DNA of 64,000 nucleotides, from NCBI GenBank assembly GCA_019914945.1, contig CM034101.1, forward strand, positions 17,681,188-17,745,187, given 5' to 3'. The position numbers and the translations under genes are program-made. Source of the DNA: Typha latifolia (Eukaryota > Streptophyta > Magnoliopsida > Poales > Typhaceae). Below, one piece after another: positions 28,568 through 41,267 of the stretch (positions within the stretch are counted from its first letter, which is position 1; each line of letters starts with the position of its first letter). The notes under the pieces were generated by a model. It had not been told where the DNA came from, ran no database searches, and worked only from the letters and a program-made list of their open reading frames with translations.

Positions 28568-30994
28568 ATGGCAATCCCACCTCGGCCGACCCCGCCGGCA
28601 GTCTCGGAAGTCGCGGAGGAGATTATGCGTCTCTACCGGTCGCTTCCCCCAAGGCCATCCATAGAAGAGGTGGAGGCAGCCGTGGCTGTGATCAAAACAG
28701 CAAACACTGAGGAGGAGACAAGAATTAAGGAGGTTGGTATGATGGAGAAGCCCCCAGAAGCGCCTGAGGAGCTCTTCGTCGTGCTGCAGGAGGTGAGGAA
28801 GGCATCTGTTTTCCTCCAAGCCCAAGAGCAGAGGAAGGAAGCCTTGTATGTGGTGGAATTGGATGAGAGGTTTCGGGTGTTTGATGATTTGATACAGAGG
28901 GCTTCTAAGTTGGTATCTGGCGAGGAGGGTGGTGGAGGTGTTTTGGGTGGTAGGATTGAGAAGGGATTGATAAAGTTGGAGAAGGAGGAGGAGTTGGATG
29001 ATTCGAAGGGCATCTCTTCCTTGAAGTCTGAGGTCAATGAAGGTGAGATTTTTCTTTCTTTAGCCGCTTCTTCATCCCTTGATCTAATTGGGCCATACCT
29101 TATCTGTTGTGGTTTTTGATATCTGTATGTGATGATTAGTTGTTTCAAAAGGATCCTTTAATGAGTTATTGAACGATTCTAGTTCAGATTGAAGCAAAGA
29201 GAAGAGGACCAAATTGAAACAAGTAACTAAATGTTCCTCTTACTAGATGATTGCAGTCAGGTAGGCTGTGTTTGTTTGCCTGAATTAATCATTTATATCA
29301 TCTTTTCATAATAATCATCTAATGGACATAGTGGTCTTCTTTATTTGTTAGAACTTAGTGAAGAATTAGTTTCTAGTAGTGATTTTAATTTCACAGACAT
29401 ATACCTCTCTGCAGGTGCTATAAATATATTTCTTTTCCAAGTAATGATCAAACTTCAGAAATGAGAAATTGATAATACACTAACATAAAGATTTATAGTG
29501 CTTGCTAGGTGTTTTGAGAAACTTTATTTGAAAGATATATATATTCGGGCCATTTTCTCTGCATAATACACAACTGTCTGCCCTCTTCTTTTATAGGCTG
29601 CAATCGCTAGTGCTTCTTTGTATACAGTATGGTCTTCTGGCAACAAGAGTAGTTAATTATTTTGTTCTTCCTATTAAAGGAAGGTGGAATCTGAGGCAGT
29701 TATTTAGTGCAAGCAAATGCTCTTCTTCTATCTTTCATATAATCTTAGAAAGCAAAAGTAGCTTAGCTGTTTGTATTGTCTTAACGTTGTTGCTTTTATG
29801 AATACCAAACAGGTGGTCACCCAGAAAAGTTGAGTCTAATCCAAGTTGCAAGTTTAATTGAGAATAAAGCCAAAAAAGGAGCTAGGGTTCTTGACCTTCA
29901 GGGAAAATTAATGGATAAGATTGAATGGCTTCCACTGTCACTTGGGAAGTTGGAAGATATTACAGATCTTAATTTATCTGAGAACCGAATCATGGCACTT
30001 CCATCAACCCTTGGTAGCCTCAGGTCCTTAACAAAACTTGACATCCACTCAAACCAGTTGATAAACCTACCTGATTCTTTTGGGGAACTATCTAATCTGA
30101 TTGATCTCGACTTGCATGCAAACCAGTTGAAATCTCTGCCTGCCTCATTTGCGAATCTTACAAATCTAGAAAGTCTTGACTTGAGTTCAAATCAGTTCTC
30201 TTTGCTGCCAGAGACATTAGGGAATCTAACAAACTTGAGAATATTGAACGTTGAGATGAATGAGCTTGAAGAGCTTCCTTACACTATTGGGTCTTGTATT
30301 GCTCTAGTCGAGCTGAGAGTAGACTTCAATCAGCTGAAAGGATTGCCTGAAGCAATTGGGAAGCTAGAGTCCTTAGAAATCCTCACACTGCATTACAACA
30401 GAATCAAGGGGTTGCCTACTACAATGGCTTCACTTTCCAAGTTGGAAGAACTGGATGTCAGCTTCAATGAGCTTGAATCAATCCCTGAGAGCCTTTGCTT
30501 TGCCACTGGTCTTGTGAAATTGGATGTAGGAAGGAACTTTGCAGACCTGAGAGCGTTACCAAGATCAATTGGAAACCTTGAGATGCTGGAAGAGCTAGAC
30601 ATAAGCAGTAACCAGATAAGAGAACTGCCAGACTCTTTTAGATTTCTATCAAAGCTTTGTGTGCTTCATGCAGATGAGACTCCATTGGAAGTGCCACCAA
30701 GACAAGTTGTTAAATTGGGAGCCCAGGTACTTTCTTTCTTCTTCTTTTTTCCATTGTTTTTTTTTTTTCCATTTGTCTCTTATGCTAGTGTTTTACTAGC
30801 TGAACGAGATTACAATTGATATTACGTATCTCGTTTGATAGGCTGTTGTCCAGTACATGGCTGATTTAGTTGCAGCAAGAGACAATAGCTATCCAGAAAC
30901 TAAGAGAAAAGGAGGCTGCTGGTATTGGCTTTGCTCATTGTTCACACCTCGCGTGAAGAATCAACAGGATGCCTTGGGCTCCAGTACAGTTTAA
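28568..30994 (+). CDS. PIRL: plant intracellular Ras-group-related LRR protein (PIRL4/5-like)
   Basis: Cytosolic leucine-rich-repeat protein of the plant family related to animal SHOC2-type Ras-group LRRs; members affect gametophyte and general development. Three exons, 28568-29042, 29813-30726 and 30842-30994, join in phase to 513 residues. The N-terminal 160 residues are Pro/Glu-rich and partly coiled-coil-like, with conserved segments such as VAEEIMRLYRSLPPRPSIEE and ALYVVELDERFRVFDDLIQRA. About ten 23-residue LRRs follow (about residues 185-465) of the type L-x-x-L-x-L-x-x-N-x-L-x-x-L-P, for example LTKLDIHSNQLINLPDSFG. The C-terminal tail is basic and Trp/Cys-rich (KRKGGCWYWLCSLF), which could aid membrane association. 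There is no signal peptide or kinase, so it is not a receptor. The start at 28568 (MAIPPRP) is chosen over an in-frame ATG inside the CT tract. Confidence 0.94.
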
Positions 30995-31454
30995 ATTCTC
31001 TCTGCGAAGCAATAATCCCTCTCATTGTTCTTTTTATTTGTGTGGAAGTGTAACTACTTATCTGTGCCAATCTTTCTCAATTTCTTGTATAAAGGATATG
31101 TACAATGTTTTTATAATATTCTTCTCAAATGTCACTATCGAATATAAAGTTTTGTAATATATGAATAATCTCTTTAATGTCAACTATGTGCTTGTGGATC
31201 CGAAACCTCTCAAAAGAGTCATTTGGCTGGATCTCGGATATTAATTTCAAGCTTTATGTTCTTTCTAAAGAATCCTTTTTTAATATATGCTTGTTGAAGC
31301 CCTACAGATAAGAGATTGGCAGCATATATAAGATAAAACTTTGTAGGCCTTTTGATGGCAAGGATCATGACGAAATGTTAAAAAGGAAATCTAGCCACAA
31401 AAAGGTGGATAAGCCCGAGAGTGATAACAAAATGCTTCAGAAACTTATAATCTG
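30995..31454. other. PIRL 3' UTR and short spacer before PPR gene
   Basis: The first about 170 bases are AT-rich and end in TAATATATGAATAA, consistent with a PIRL 3' UTR. The remainder is short spacer; no TATA box is convincing. Confidence 0.5.
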
Positions 31455-33588
31455 ATGAAAAATCTAGCCACAGATTTGAAGGTATTGCAAATGCATAGGC
31501 AACCTACTCCATCAATTCAAACACCCACCAAATCATTCCATTCAATCTTCCCTCCGCTGGAGCTAAAATGCTCAAGCCTCAAAGATCTCCAGCAAATCCA
31601 TGCCCAATTGATCACAACTGGATTCATCCATCACAGTCCATCGCTCACCAAATTCCTCTCCATCTCTTTCTCCCTGCCTTCAGATACCACGAGCTTAGAA
31701 TATGCATGCATGGTCTTCAACCACACCCATCAACCAAACACAGTGATCTGGAACACCATCTTGAGGGGACTTGCACGCCATAACTTAGCTAACTATGCAA
31801 TCTTAGCATATGTTGACATGCTCCAAGAGCCCACTACCCCTCCTGATAGGTTCACATTCCCATCCTTGCTCAAGGCTTGTACACAGTCTGTGGCCTTCAG
31901 TGAGGGAAAAGCCATGCATGGCCAAATTCTGAAGCTGGGTTTGGAATCTGACCTCTATACCCAGACCACACTGATCTCGATGTATGCAGCTTGTGGTGAT
32001 GTAGTTTCTGCCCGGAAGGCGTTTGATCATATGGGTCAGAGGAAGAACAAGGTGGTTTGGACTAGCATGATAAGTGGGTATGCCACGAACCGGTATCCAA
32101 GAGAGGCGCTGCGCCTTTTCACATTGATGGAGGAAGAAGAAGGTCTAGAGATTGATGAGGTGACCATTGCAACTGTAATTTCTGCTTGTGCAGATCTTAA
32201 GGACTTGGATTATGGAAAGAAGCTGCATTTAAGAATTCAGCAATTTGGGGCGAAGATTTGTGTCATCCTCGGCACTGCTCTTATTGATTTGTATGCCAAG
32301 TGTGGTCAAATGGAAGACGCAAGAGAGGTATTCGACGCAATTCCTGCGAAGAACGTCGTGGCCTGGTCTGCAATAATTTCGGGATATGCTCAGAACAATC
32401 AGGGTGAAGAAGCTCTTAGGCTGTTCAAGGGGATGGTAGGCAATGCTGATCATAAGCCGAATGAGATCACCATCATGGCAGTGCTCTCAGCTTGTGCTCA
32501 GATAGGAGACTTGACTCTGGGCAAATGGGTCCACGCTTACATAGACAGAGGAGGAATGAATTACTCAACGAGTTTGAATAACTCCCTCATTGATATGTAC
32601 TCTAAATGTGGCAAGATTCATGTAGCCTCCGAAATCTTTGGAAGAATGAAGCACAAAGACATCGTATCTTGGAATGCCATGATAGGTGGGCTGGCACTTC
32701 ATGGCCTCGGCGAGAAGGCACTTGCTGAGTTCTCCTTGATGCAAAAGGCCGGAATTCAACCAGATGATATCACCTTCATAGGTGTGCTGTCCGCCTGCAG
32801 CCATGGAGGACTGCTTCAAGAAGGCTTGACTCAGTTCCGTAACATGAGAGAGAAGTTTGGATTGACACCAAAGTTGGAGCACTATGGATGCATGGCTGAT
32901 CTCCTAAGCAGGGCTGGGATGTTGGAAGAAGCTGAGAAGTTTATACAAGATATGCCCATGGAACCAGATGGAGCGGTCTTGGGTGCTTTGCTTAGTGGAT
33001 GTAGAGCATACAACAATGTTGAGATTGGCGAGAAGGCGGCTAAGCGACTACTCGAGATTGAACCAGGAAATGATGGCGTTTACGTGCTTCTTTCGAACAT
33101 TTTTGCGAAGAAGAAACAATGGACAGAAGTGAGAGGCGTAAGGAATTTGATGCACCAAAGAGGCATTAAGAAAACTCCAGGTTGCAGCTCGATTGTGGTT
33201 GATGGTGTTACCCATACCTTCACTGTTGGAGACCATTCGCACAGTGAGTCTAAGGAGATACATTCTATGCTGAACTACGTGAACAAAAGATTAGCAAGTG
33301 CAGGCCATGTAGCAGAGACATCAGAAGTGCTGCTAAATATAGAGGAAGAGGAGGAGAAAGAAAGATCACTATCTCAAACATAGCGAAAAATTGGCCGTTT
33401 GCTTTGGGCTAATCAAGACAGAACCAGAGGATGAGATCCTCATCCTGAAGAATCTCAGAGTATGTCGGGATTGTCATTCGGCAATGAAACTGATTTCAAA
33501 ACATTTTCACAGAGAGATCACTGTTAGAGATAGAAGTCGTTTCCACCATTTCAAGGACGGGTCATGTTCTTGCCAGGATTATTGGTGA
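31455..33588 (+). CDS. PPR protein, PLS class with E and DYW domains, frameshifted before DYW
   Basis: Predicted organellar C-to-U RNA-editing factor: PLS-type pentatricopeptide repeats bind a specific RNA and the DYW domain is the cytidine deaminase. The intronless frame 31455-33383 covers the N terminus, repeats (for example [56 protein letters not shown]) and the E/E+ domains to about residue 640. The DYW part continues in the +1 frame from about 33379 to 33588, with [19 protein letters not shown] and the exact C-terminal triplet DYW. The break is at 33376-33378, where CAAACA reads CAACA-like if one A is dropped; this lies just before the HSE metal-binding motif of the deaminase. So the gene lacks its catalytic domain as written, or the reference carries a one-base error. 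The start may be 31455 or the later in-frame Met at 31491. An organelle-targeting N terminus is plausible. Confidence 0.9.
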
Positions 33589-33726
33589 AGAGCTTGAGAA
33601 CTTGGCGAAATACTTTTTTTAAGATTACAAGTTTAAAAGATCTAAGCATGAACTATTATTGTACGTGTCCATTTCTAGTTTGTGATGCAACATAAAGCTA
33701 TTTAGCTCCTGCCACCTAATATGCAG

Positions 33727-33773
33727 ACGTGCAGGAGAGACACTTGAAGAGACTCTGCATGCCAAACGCGTGG
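33727..33773 (+). promoter_or_regulatory. seed/ABA-type motifs upstream of the LEA gene
   Basis: Within 140 bases of the LEA start there are an ACGTG core (33727-33731, the ABRE core), TGCATG (33756-33761, reverse of the RY core CATGCA) and ACGCGTGG (33766-33773, like the CE3 coupling element). The combination suits ABA-dependent expression in seeds. This rests on motif matches only. Confidence 0.4.
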
Positions 33774-33860
33774 CTAATGGCGTGGCATGAAACACTTCTC
33801 CTGTTTCCTATATTTACACACCAACTTGAATGGAAGCGTTACTCAATTAACGTTGTAATC

Positions 33861-34166
33861 ATGCAAGAAGCGAAGGAGAAGGTGAAGGACATGGCCAGCG
33901 CAGCCAAGGAGAAGGTGATGGAGCACTCGGCCAAGACCGAGGGGAAGGTGGAGGAGGCGACGGCGAGAACCAGGGAGGGGAAGGAGATGGCCCACGAGCG
34001 AGCCAAGGCCAAGGAGGCAGAGGCCAAGGCGGAGCACCACCAGAAGAAAGCCGAGCACCGGCAGGAGACCGCAGCCCATCGTGCCACCACCCACGTTCCC
34101 CTGACCGGTCCCCACCATCACCGCCCGGTCGGCGGAACCCACCCTACAACTGACGAGTATCTGTAG
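33861..34166 (+). CDS. small LEA protein, LEA_1 (group 4) type
   Basis: Late embryogenesis abundant proteins of this group are intrinsically disordered protectants that accumulate in seeds and under water deficit. 101 residues, single exon. The N-terminal 75 residues form an amphipathic Lys/Glu/Ala-rich helix region: MQEAKEKVKDMASAAKEKV, then ARTREGKEMAHERAKAKEAE, which follows the LEA_1 signature seen in Arabidopsis LEA6/18/46. The tail is His/Pro/Thr-rich (GPHHHRPVGGTHPTTDEYL). The coding sequence is much richer in G and C than its surroundings. The start at 33861 matches the family N terminus; an in-frame ATG at 33729 would add a stretch unlike any LEA. ABA-type motifs lie upstream. Confidence 0.92.
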   Translation: MQEAKEKVKDMASAAKEKVMEHSAKTEGKVEEATARTREGKEMAHERAKAKEAEAKAEHHQKKAEHRQETAAHRATTHVPLTGPHHHRPVGGTHPTTDEYL

Positions 34167-34805
34167 GGATTTGTAATATTGCTTCATGACGGTCTATATA
34201 TATGCATGTTTATATTTCTACTGTTTTCTGTAGAAATAAATAAAATGAATGATCCAAATCCTTTTACATAATATTGGTGTTACAATTACAAAGATGGCAC
34301 CTTTTTCGGTGAGGAAGGCTAGTGGATGTGTTGTATACTTAGGCTTGAACAAGGTGGTTACTCTCCGGTCTTCCGCCGTTTGGCGGCGGTATCTCGTATA
34401 AGAATTCGTCCGCCACGTCACCATCTTCTTCTGTTCTCAGAAGTCTTTCGTACCACCAGAATGGCGGATGCAGAGAACAGAGCCTCATTGATGCTCGATA
34501 TAGTAACTTATTTCACAAATTGAGGTCAATAACTGTTTGCGTAACAAAATATTTCTTGAGTGAGATCGAATTCGAATTCGTAAATCAATTCACAGACCAG
34601 ACTTTTGCATTACATCTTTGAAAACAAAAAAGAACCATTTTCCGTGATTGATTTCCTGTTCTTTTTTCCACCGTGGATTCTTCGAATTAACGAGGACCCA
34701 TCTGAGAAGAATCCTTAATCTCCATGAAGAACTAAAAGGGGTACTTGGACTCCCACCTCCGCCAAATATATAGGGTAGTAGAATAGTTTCGAGGTAGGGT
34801 TTCTC
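34167..34805. other. intergenic region after LEA gene
   Basis: LEA 3' UTR, then non-coding sequence; several short open frames have no recognisable content. Confidence 0.45.
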
Positions 34806-35186
34806 TTTTTTTTTTTTTTTTAATCTTTTATGAATCCGAAGGCTATATGGGTCAACCCTTCCTAGATACAGATGCATTTGTAGGCCCAATCGAACTTTTT
34901 TAGCTGTCTAGTCTAGGCTTTAAAGCCATATGTGTCGCCGAACAATTACTTTGAATCAAACGCCGCTGAGACCTGTTCCAAGCTGTTGCGTTGTCAAGCT
35001 AATCGTACTGCTGAGTTATTAATCGAATCGAGCCAAACTACCAACTACCAATCACGAAATAATTTCTCCACAATATTATTTAGGACTACCAATCACGAAA
35101 TAATTTCTCCATAATATTATTTAGGATTTGAGTTGAACTCATAACTTTCTAGGTCATGAGCAAGATACCAACAAACTCTACTTTGA
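34806..35186 (-). mobile_element. tRNA-derived SINE, minus orientation (degenerate)
   Basis: Begins with a T run (34806-34821, the reversed poly-A tail), followed by sequence that matches in reverse complement the element at 48404-48777: shared blocks include the tail region ATGAATCCGAAGGCTATATG, GAATCAAACGCCGCTGAGAC, and the head with ATGAGCAAGATACCAAC. Read on the minus strand, the head has a pol III A-box-like GTTGGTATC and a B-box-like GAGTTCAACTC. It has diverged from the other copy and contains an internal 50-base tandem duplication (about 35042-35125). Confidence 0.75.
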
Positions 35187-35206
35187 ACAGTAGAATTTTA
35201 AGATGG

Positions 35207-35266
35207 CGTCAGAGACATGTGGAGTGTAGGTGCGGCCGTCAGAGACATGTGGAGTGTAGGTGCGGC
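35207..35266. repeat. two tandem copies of a 30-bp unit
   Basis: CGTCAGAGACATGTGGAGTG plus TAGGTGCGGC is repeated exactly twice, starting at 35207 and 35237. Confidence 0.9.
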
Positions 35267-36413
35267 GCAACCTCTTCCGTCCGATCTCTGACCCGTCTCG
35301 TTCCGTAAGGGACGCAAGGACGACGGAGATCTTCCCGGAAGAGCGTAGCGAATCAGTTCCCATGGAAGTTGCAATCTTGTAACAGGAGAGTAATCGGAAC
35401 ACCGAGAGGAGATCAGTATTAATGCTACCTGCAGCTACCAACTACGGACGCCTTCGTCGGCGTACGGAAATTTGCATACCGCCCCCTATATTCAATTATG
35501 CTGCAAAATACCCCTTACTGTTGGTGGCTGACAAATAGAAGCGTCTTTTTAGGGAAGTAAAAAGAAATTCATTTTTTAGGATAAGTTACGTTTACACCCC
35601 TGAACTATTTTTTATATAATAATAATGTCCTTACCTTTCACTGGGCATTTATCATCCCATTTCCCTAAGTGGGACGCTATATCTCTTTTTCAGTTGAATT
35701 CTTAATTTCATCTATAATTTCATATCAGATATGAGATTATGGAAATAACTAATTCAATTTTATTTTTTATATCTCTTAAATAAACACATTTTATATTTAT
35801 TATTGCAGTGAGTTACGCTGTAGTCAGTAAGAATGACAATGTAATTTAAAATAAAATGAAAGTTTAATAAATCCTACCAAATGATACAGGTCATATAGGC
35901 CTACTCTTTTATGAATCAGTTAATTAAAGGTCTTGAAAGGAGTTGCAAACTAATTTCACTTCGTAATCACATTTGTAAACATAAATTAGAATTCATGTTC
36001 TTTGCAACCAAGATTTATTTATTATAATTAGATATTATATATGTAGGTATACTTATATAGATGCGTCGTTTTTACACGTAAGATTGGTACACTGCAAAGC
36101 TAAGTTAGCACTTGTTTGGAAATAAGGTGTTTTGGTCCACACTTGCTAATCCAAATATAAAATGGAATTATCTTGCAAATCATTCTAAAGGTACTGAACC
36201 ATTTTCCAGAAAGGAGAACAATAATAAAAGGAAAAAAGAAAAGTCGCAACTCAGGGAGAGACAGAAGAGGCCTTTCTGCCATCTCTAGAGATCTAATATC
36301 GACCCTCCTCTTCTCCTCCTCCAATTCTTAGCTCGCGAACCCTAGCTCGAGCACGCAAACGATAGATCTCTACATCTCGGCGGGCGAAGGCTGTCTGAGA
36401 AGCTGAGGAAGAG
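35267..36413. other. intergenic region and AP2M leader
   Basis: AT-rich and mostly featureless. From about 36200 to 36413 the sequence becomes GC-richer with CTCCTC tracts and GAACCCTAGC (telo-box-like) at about 36338, consistent with the AP2M promoter and 5' UTR. Confidence 0.5.
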
Positions 36414-39400
36414 ATGCCTGTGGCGGCATCGGCGATATATTTCTTGAATCTCCGCGGCGATGTCCTCATCAATCGCCTCTACCGCGACGATGTCGGGTAT
36501 GACCGCTTCTTGATTTCTTTCTTGCCTGAATCTGGTAATGATCGGAGTTGGCGCATTATTTCCCTCTTATTGGGTTTAATTCGAGATGCAAGACGGTAGA
36601 TTCAAGATCTAGGAGATCGTATTATGCTTAAAGGAGTTGTTAGCGCCTTCCTTCGGTTAGTGGACTCTTGGTGATCTCTTGATAAGAGTAGGAAATAATG
36701 CTCCTCCCTGGTAGGGTTTGCGGTCTTCCTCTTGTGGCTGTAGGTAAAGCGAGCCACGAATCTAGCTCTTTAATTTATATGCAGTTCGAATATCTAATTG
36801 AAAACAAATTTAGAGATATCGATATATTAAACTCGTGATGGAAACCATTGGTATACTGGTGATTAATCTTTTGAGCAGCTAAGGCAGTTGCTAAATATAT
36901 TAGTCATAATCCTGATTTGTGAGTTCTTGAAATTGAAGCTCAATCGTTAAAGGTTGTGGTTCTTTAAAATGAAATCTTGCATACATTGGTTTCTCTAAAT
37001 ATGCACTGATTTGAATTTACTATATGCGTCACAATTTTTCCTCCTAAAATTTGATTTTATGCACTATGATTTTGCAGTGGAAATATGGTGGATGCTTTTA
37101 GAATGCATATAATGCAGACAAAAGAACTTGGTACATGTCCTGTTCGGCAGATTGGTGGTTGCTCTTTTCTTTACATGAGAATTAGCAATGTGTATATTGT
37201 GATCGTTGTAAGTAGCAATGCTAATGTAGCCTGCGCTTTCAAGTTTGTTGTGGAGGTATGAAGCTTTTGTTATAAATACTGTTTTCCTTCTTCGATATAT
37301 GCTTTTAATAGTTACCAGAATTCAAAACTGAAACTAATTTTGATAGCTTGTGTATGAAAAACCTAAAAACCAGAACACCTCAGTAGTACACAATTCATAT
37401 TATTTGTCGCCTCAGCCATGCACTTTCCATTTTTTTTCCCTTCATAATATGTTATCTATCATGTTCAATGCTGTGGTTCCTGAACTTCTTTTCCAAGAGC
37501 AGAGGCAACATAGACAATGATCTAAACTCATCTGATCTTATCAATTTAGCAATCTAGGTGGAAGGTGGCAAAATTATATATTGTAAATTTGGAAGTTATG
37601 GAGCAGTTAAGTTGGCTGAAGTGGAAAGTTTTGGTTGCAAGGTTTTCCCAAATGTATGTTAATCTGTTGGATTAATTATAAAAATGGTGCTAGGTTTTTG
37701 CGGTGTCTATATCTTGTATTCTCTTTCATAGATTGGGACTGAGCCTGATGCTGGCTAAAAGAGCGTTTGACTGATGTTACTAAGATATAAATTGTTGAGC
37801 TAGGAAGAATGAATAAGAAGTTGTCACAAGTTAAGGATGGGTTTATTATCGGTAGTGAATTGTCAATAATCTGTGGTCATTTGAAGCTACTTTTCAGTTT
37901 TCAGATGTTACATAGAGATGTTAAAGTACTGGTTCTGGTTACTTCTGTCCTTAGAGGGAATAATTAAATAGTTTCATGTTATAACAATTAACAAAGTCAT
38001 GACATCACATTTTGTTCTAACATACCATTGTATTTTTCACTAATCATCTGAAAATATTGGTGACTGTAACTTGATTTTCAAGTGTCTATGTTTGCTTACT
38101 GATGAGCTATGTAGATTATCTTCATTACCAATTTGTTTGACAAAGGAACTTTCTAAAAATTATTTGATCTGAAGTTGCCTGACACTTATACAATGCAACA
38201 TTTTGATGATTGTAATCTAAAGTTGCACTGAGTGTCCTCTTTAATTTTCAGTACTGATGCATCTTTTATATGAACAGGCTGTTGCTCTATTCAAGTCATA
38301 CTTTGGTGGGGCTTTTGATGAAGATGCCATCAGAAATAACTTTGTTCTCATTTATGAACTTCTTGATGGTATGCATTCCTAGTCATGTATAATGTTCTCT
38401 TTTGTGCTAGTGACATTTATCTTTTTCTGAAAAGGAATCTTTCGGAATTGAGTGTTTTCTTTTTTATTCTGTCTTTTCCTGTTCTTGATTTATCATTGCA
38501 CTATGTTTATAGATTATTAACATGTCACCATGATGGACATTTTGAAATTTTTACAGTGCTTGTTCTGAGCAAGCTTGTCTTTTGATGTTGCTTATCATAT
38601 TTTTGTGTCCCCCTTCTTGAAATTTTACATACGTGATCTCCTCGTGATATGCAGAGATTATGGATTTTGGTTACCCTCAAAATCTTTCACCTGAAATCTT
38701 AAAGCTCTACATCACCCAGGAAGGGGTTCGATCACCATTCTCCTCGAAGGTCAGATGGTTCAGAGTGTTTATGATGTAATATAGACAAGAGATGATTTGG
38801 AGCTGTATAGTTCATATTGTCACCTAAAACTAATAATTTCACCTTAATAACTAAGGTTTGCTTTGCCTCTTCTTTCTGCAATTATAGCCCTCAGACAGGC
38901 CTGTCCCCAATGCTACTCTACAAGTTACAGGTGCTGTTGGTTGGAGGCGAGAGGGTCTTGTGTATAAGAAAAATGAGGTGACTTTAAATCTGGCCACTTT
39001 TTCTTTGGTTTCTTGAGATGAATGTGGATAACTCAGGGTAGTGCTACCTCAGGTTTTCTTGGACATTGTTGAAAGTGTAAATCTTCTTATGTCCTCTAAA
39101 GGTATATTCTTGGTCTGCTTGGTGTTCATTTATTCTTAGTTCCTAGTGTATGGGCACTTAAGACTTGCTTCGTTGGTTCTTCTGATAATCTGACCAGTCT
39201 TCTGTAATTATATTGGCTTTTAAGCAGGGAGTGTTCTGCGATGCGATGTGACCGGAAAGATTCTAATGAAGTGCTTCCTATCTGGAATGCCTGATTTGAA
39301 GCTCGGATTGAATGATAAAATTGGTCTTGAAAAGGAATCTCAATTGAAATCCAGGCCTACGAAAAGGTATTTGTTACCTAGTTAAAAGGAGAAGAACGTG

Positions 39401-41179
39401 TTCCATTCCTAAAGTAAACATCATGCAAATTTGAGTTTTGGCAAACACACAATTGCAGTTCCCCAAATGGCCAAATTGTCAGGAGCATTGTTATATTATT
39501 CATAATCTTTAATGAAGTTTGAGTTTTACTTTTACCTTTTCAGGTCTTCTTTTCTTAACTACTTCCTCATCTCTATTTCCCTAATGTAGATGGCATCTCA
39601 TATAGACGTCTGAACTATTGAAGAATTATTTTTCAATCTTCTGCGAATTGACATAATTAAAATATTGTTTTCTTCTCAAATGTGTGCCCTCAGTTACAAT
39701 TTGTGGGTATCATCTAATTGGGTTATCAGATAGCCATTCAACTTGTTGAATCTGAACCCGTCACTGTCTAGATTGATAGTTGCTTTCATTCTATTTCCTT
39801 CTAATGACAGGCACTGGAAGATGTTCTGTAATATTTGGAGTTTGTAGTAGATTTACTTTGTAATGAATTTGACAGTTCTTTCTTCTTTTCAGTGGGAAAA
39901 CCATAGAACTTGATGATGTGACCTTCCACCAATGTGTAAATCTTACAAGGTTCAACTCAGAAAAGACAGTCAGTTTTGTTCCTCCTGATGGTGAATTTGA
40001 ACTGATGAAGTAATTACACTGCTTCTTTACAATTTGTTCCTATTCAGATGTTAATTGTTGGAGATTGCATACTACACAGTTCTTTTTCTGCAACCTGATA
40101 AAGTAAATTCCTATGTGCTCTAAATAACCAAATACAAACTGACTGAATAGGGAATTCTGGCTCTCTGCTATTAAAATTTGGAATGCGTTAGTCTCTCTTT
40201 ATTGTCCATTATTAATTCATATATTCAAATATTCTGAAATTGTATATTCTCCTGCATTTATTTTGCTCCAGCTGCATTGTTCATGTTAGTACAGTTACCT
40301 AGACCTTAGTATTGGTTACAGCATGCCAGGATTAGAACTTTTATAGACCTCCCAAGTGCCACCATGACAGATGACTTAGCTTTAATGAAAATGTAATTTT
40401 CTAGGTATCGTATCACAGAGGGTGTAAATCTTCCTTTTCGGGTGTTGCCAACAATCAAAGAATTGGGCAGAACACGCATGGAAGTTAATGTGAAGGTTTG
40501 TGAACAATTAATTTGAGGATACAAACATATATCTTTGCATGTATAAATTTCCTCACTCTTATTCTGCAGGTGAAGAGTGTTTTTGGTGCTAAAATGTTTG
40601 CACTTGGTGTGGTAGTTAAAGTTCCAGTTCCCAAGCAAACAGCTAAGACAAGTTTTCAAGTTACTTCTGGTAGAGCAAAATATAATGCCTCTATTGACTC
40701 CTTGGTCTGGAAGTAAGTGTTTCTTTTTCGTATTTCTACCTGTATTAGTTCCTTCTGTGTTGTCTACTCTATTCATGGTAATTGTGGCTGTCATACCTCT
40801 TGATTTGATCTTCTGGGACTAATGATGTTGGCGCTCATAGAATAGTTGGTATAGCATAGCTATAATTGTGGCCTATCCATTGCTCACTCTCAGGCAGTGT
40901 TATTGATACTCTTTCATCTGAAATGATAAGAGTTAATGTTACTTATATTTGATTGTTTCTGTTAGTTGACTAATTATGCTCTTTGTCAATTAGCATTGTT
41001 GGAAGGTTCGTGAATTCAAAACATAATAATGTTGACTATGCAGGATAAGAAAATTTCCTGGACAGACTGAAGCAACCATGAGTGCAGAGGTTGAGTTAAT
41101 ATCTACGATGGGTGAAAAGAAGTCCTGGACTCGACCACCAATCCAGATGGAATTTCAGGTAGAAATCTCTCTCTCTCTG

Positions 41180-41267
<88 letters not shown>

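Noticed and set aside
28633..29148. 171-codon minus-strand open frame over PIRL exon 1
   Set aside because: Shadow of the Glu/Lys-rich PIRL N terminus; no conserved motif.
33729..33860. In-frame upstream start for the LEA protein
   Set aside because: The extra 44 residues are hydrophobic and Trp-rich, unlike LEA_1 proteins, while MQEAKEKVKD at 33861 matches the family start.
40306..40794. 162-codon minus-strand open frame over AP2M exons 9-10
   Set aside because: Crosses conserved AP2M exons on the other strand and resembles no protein.
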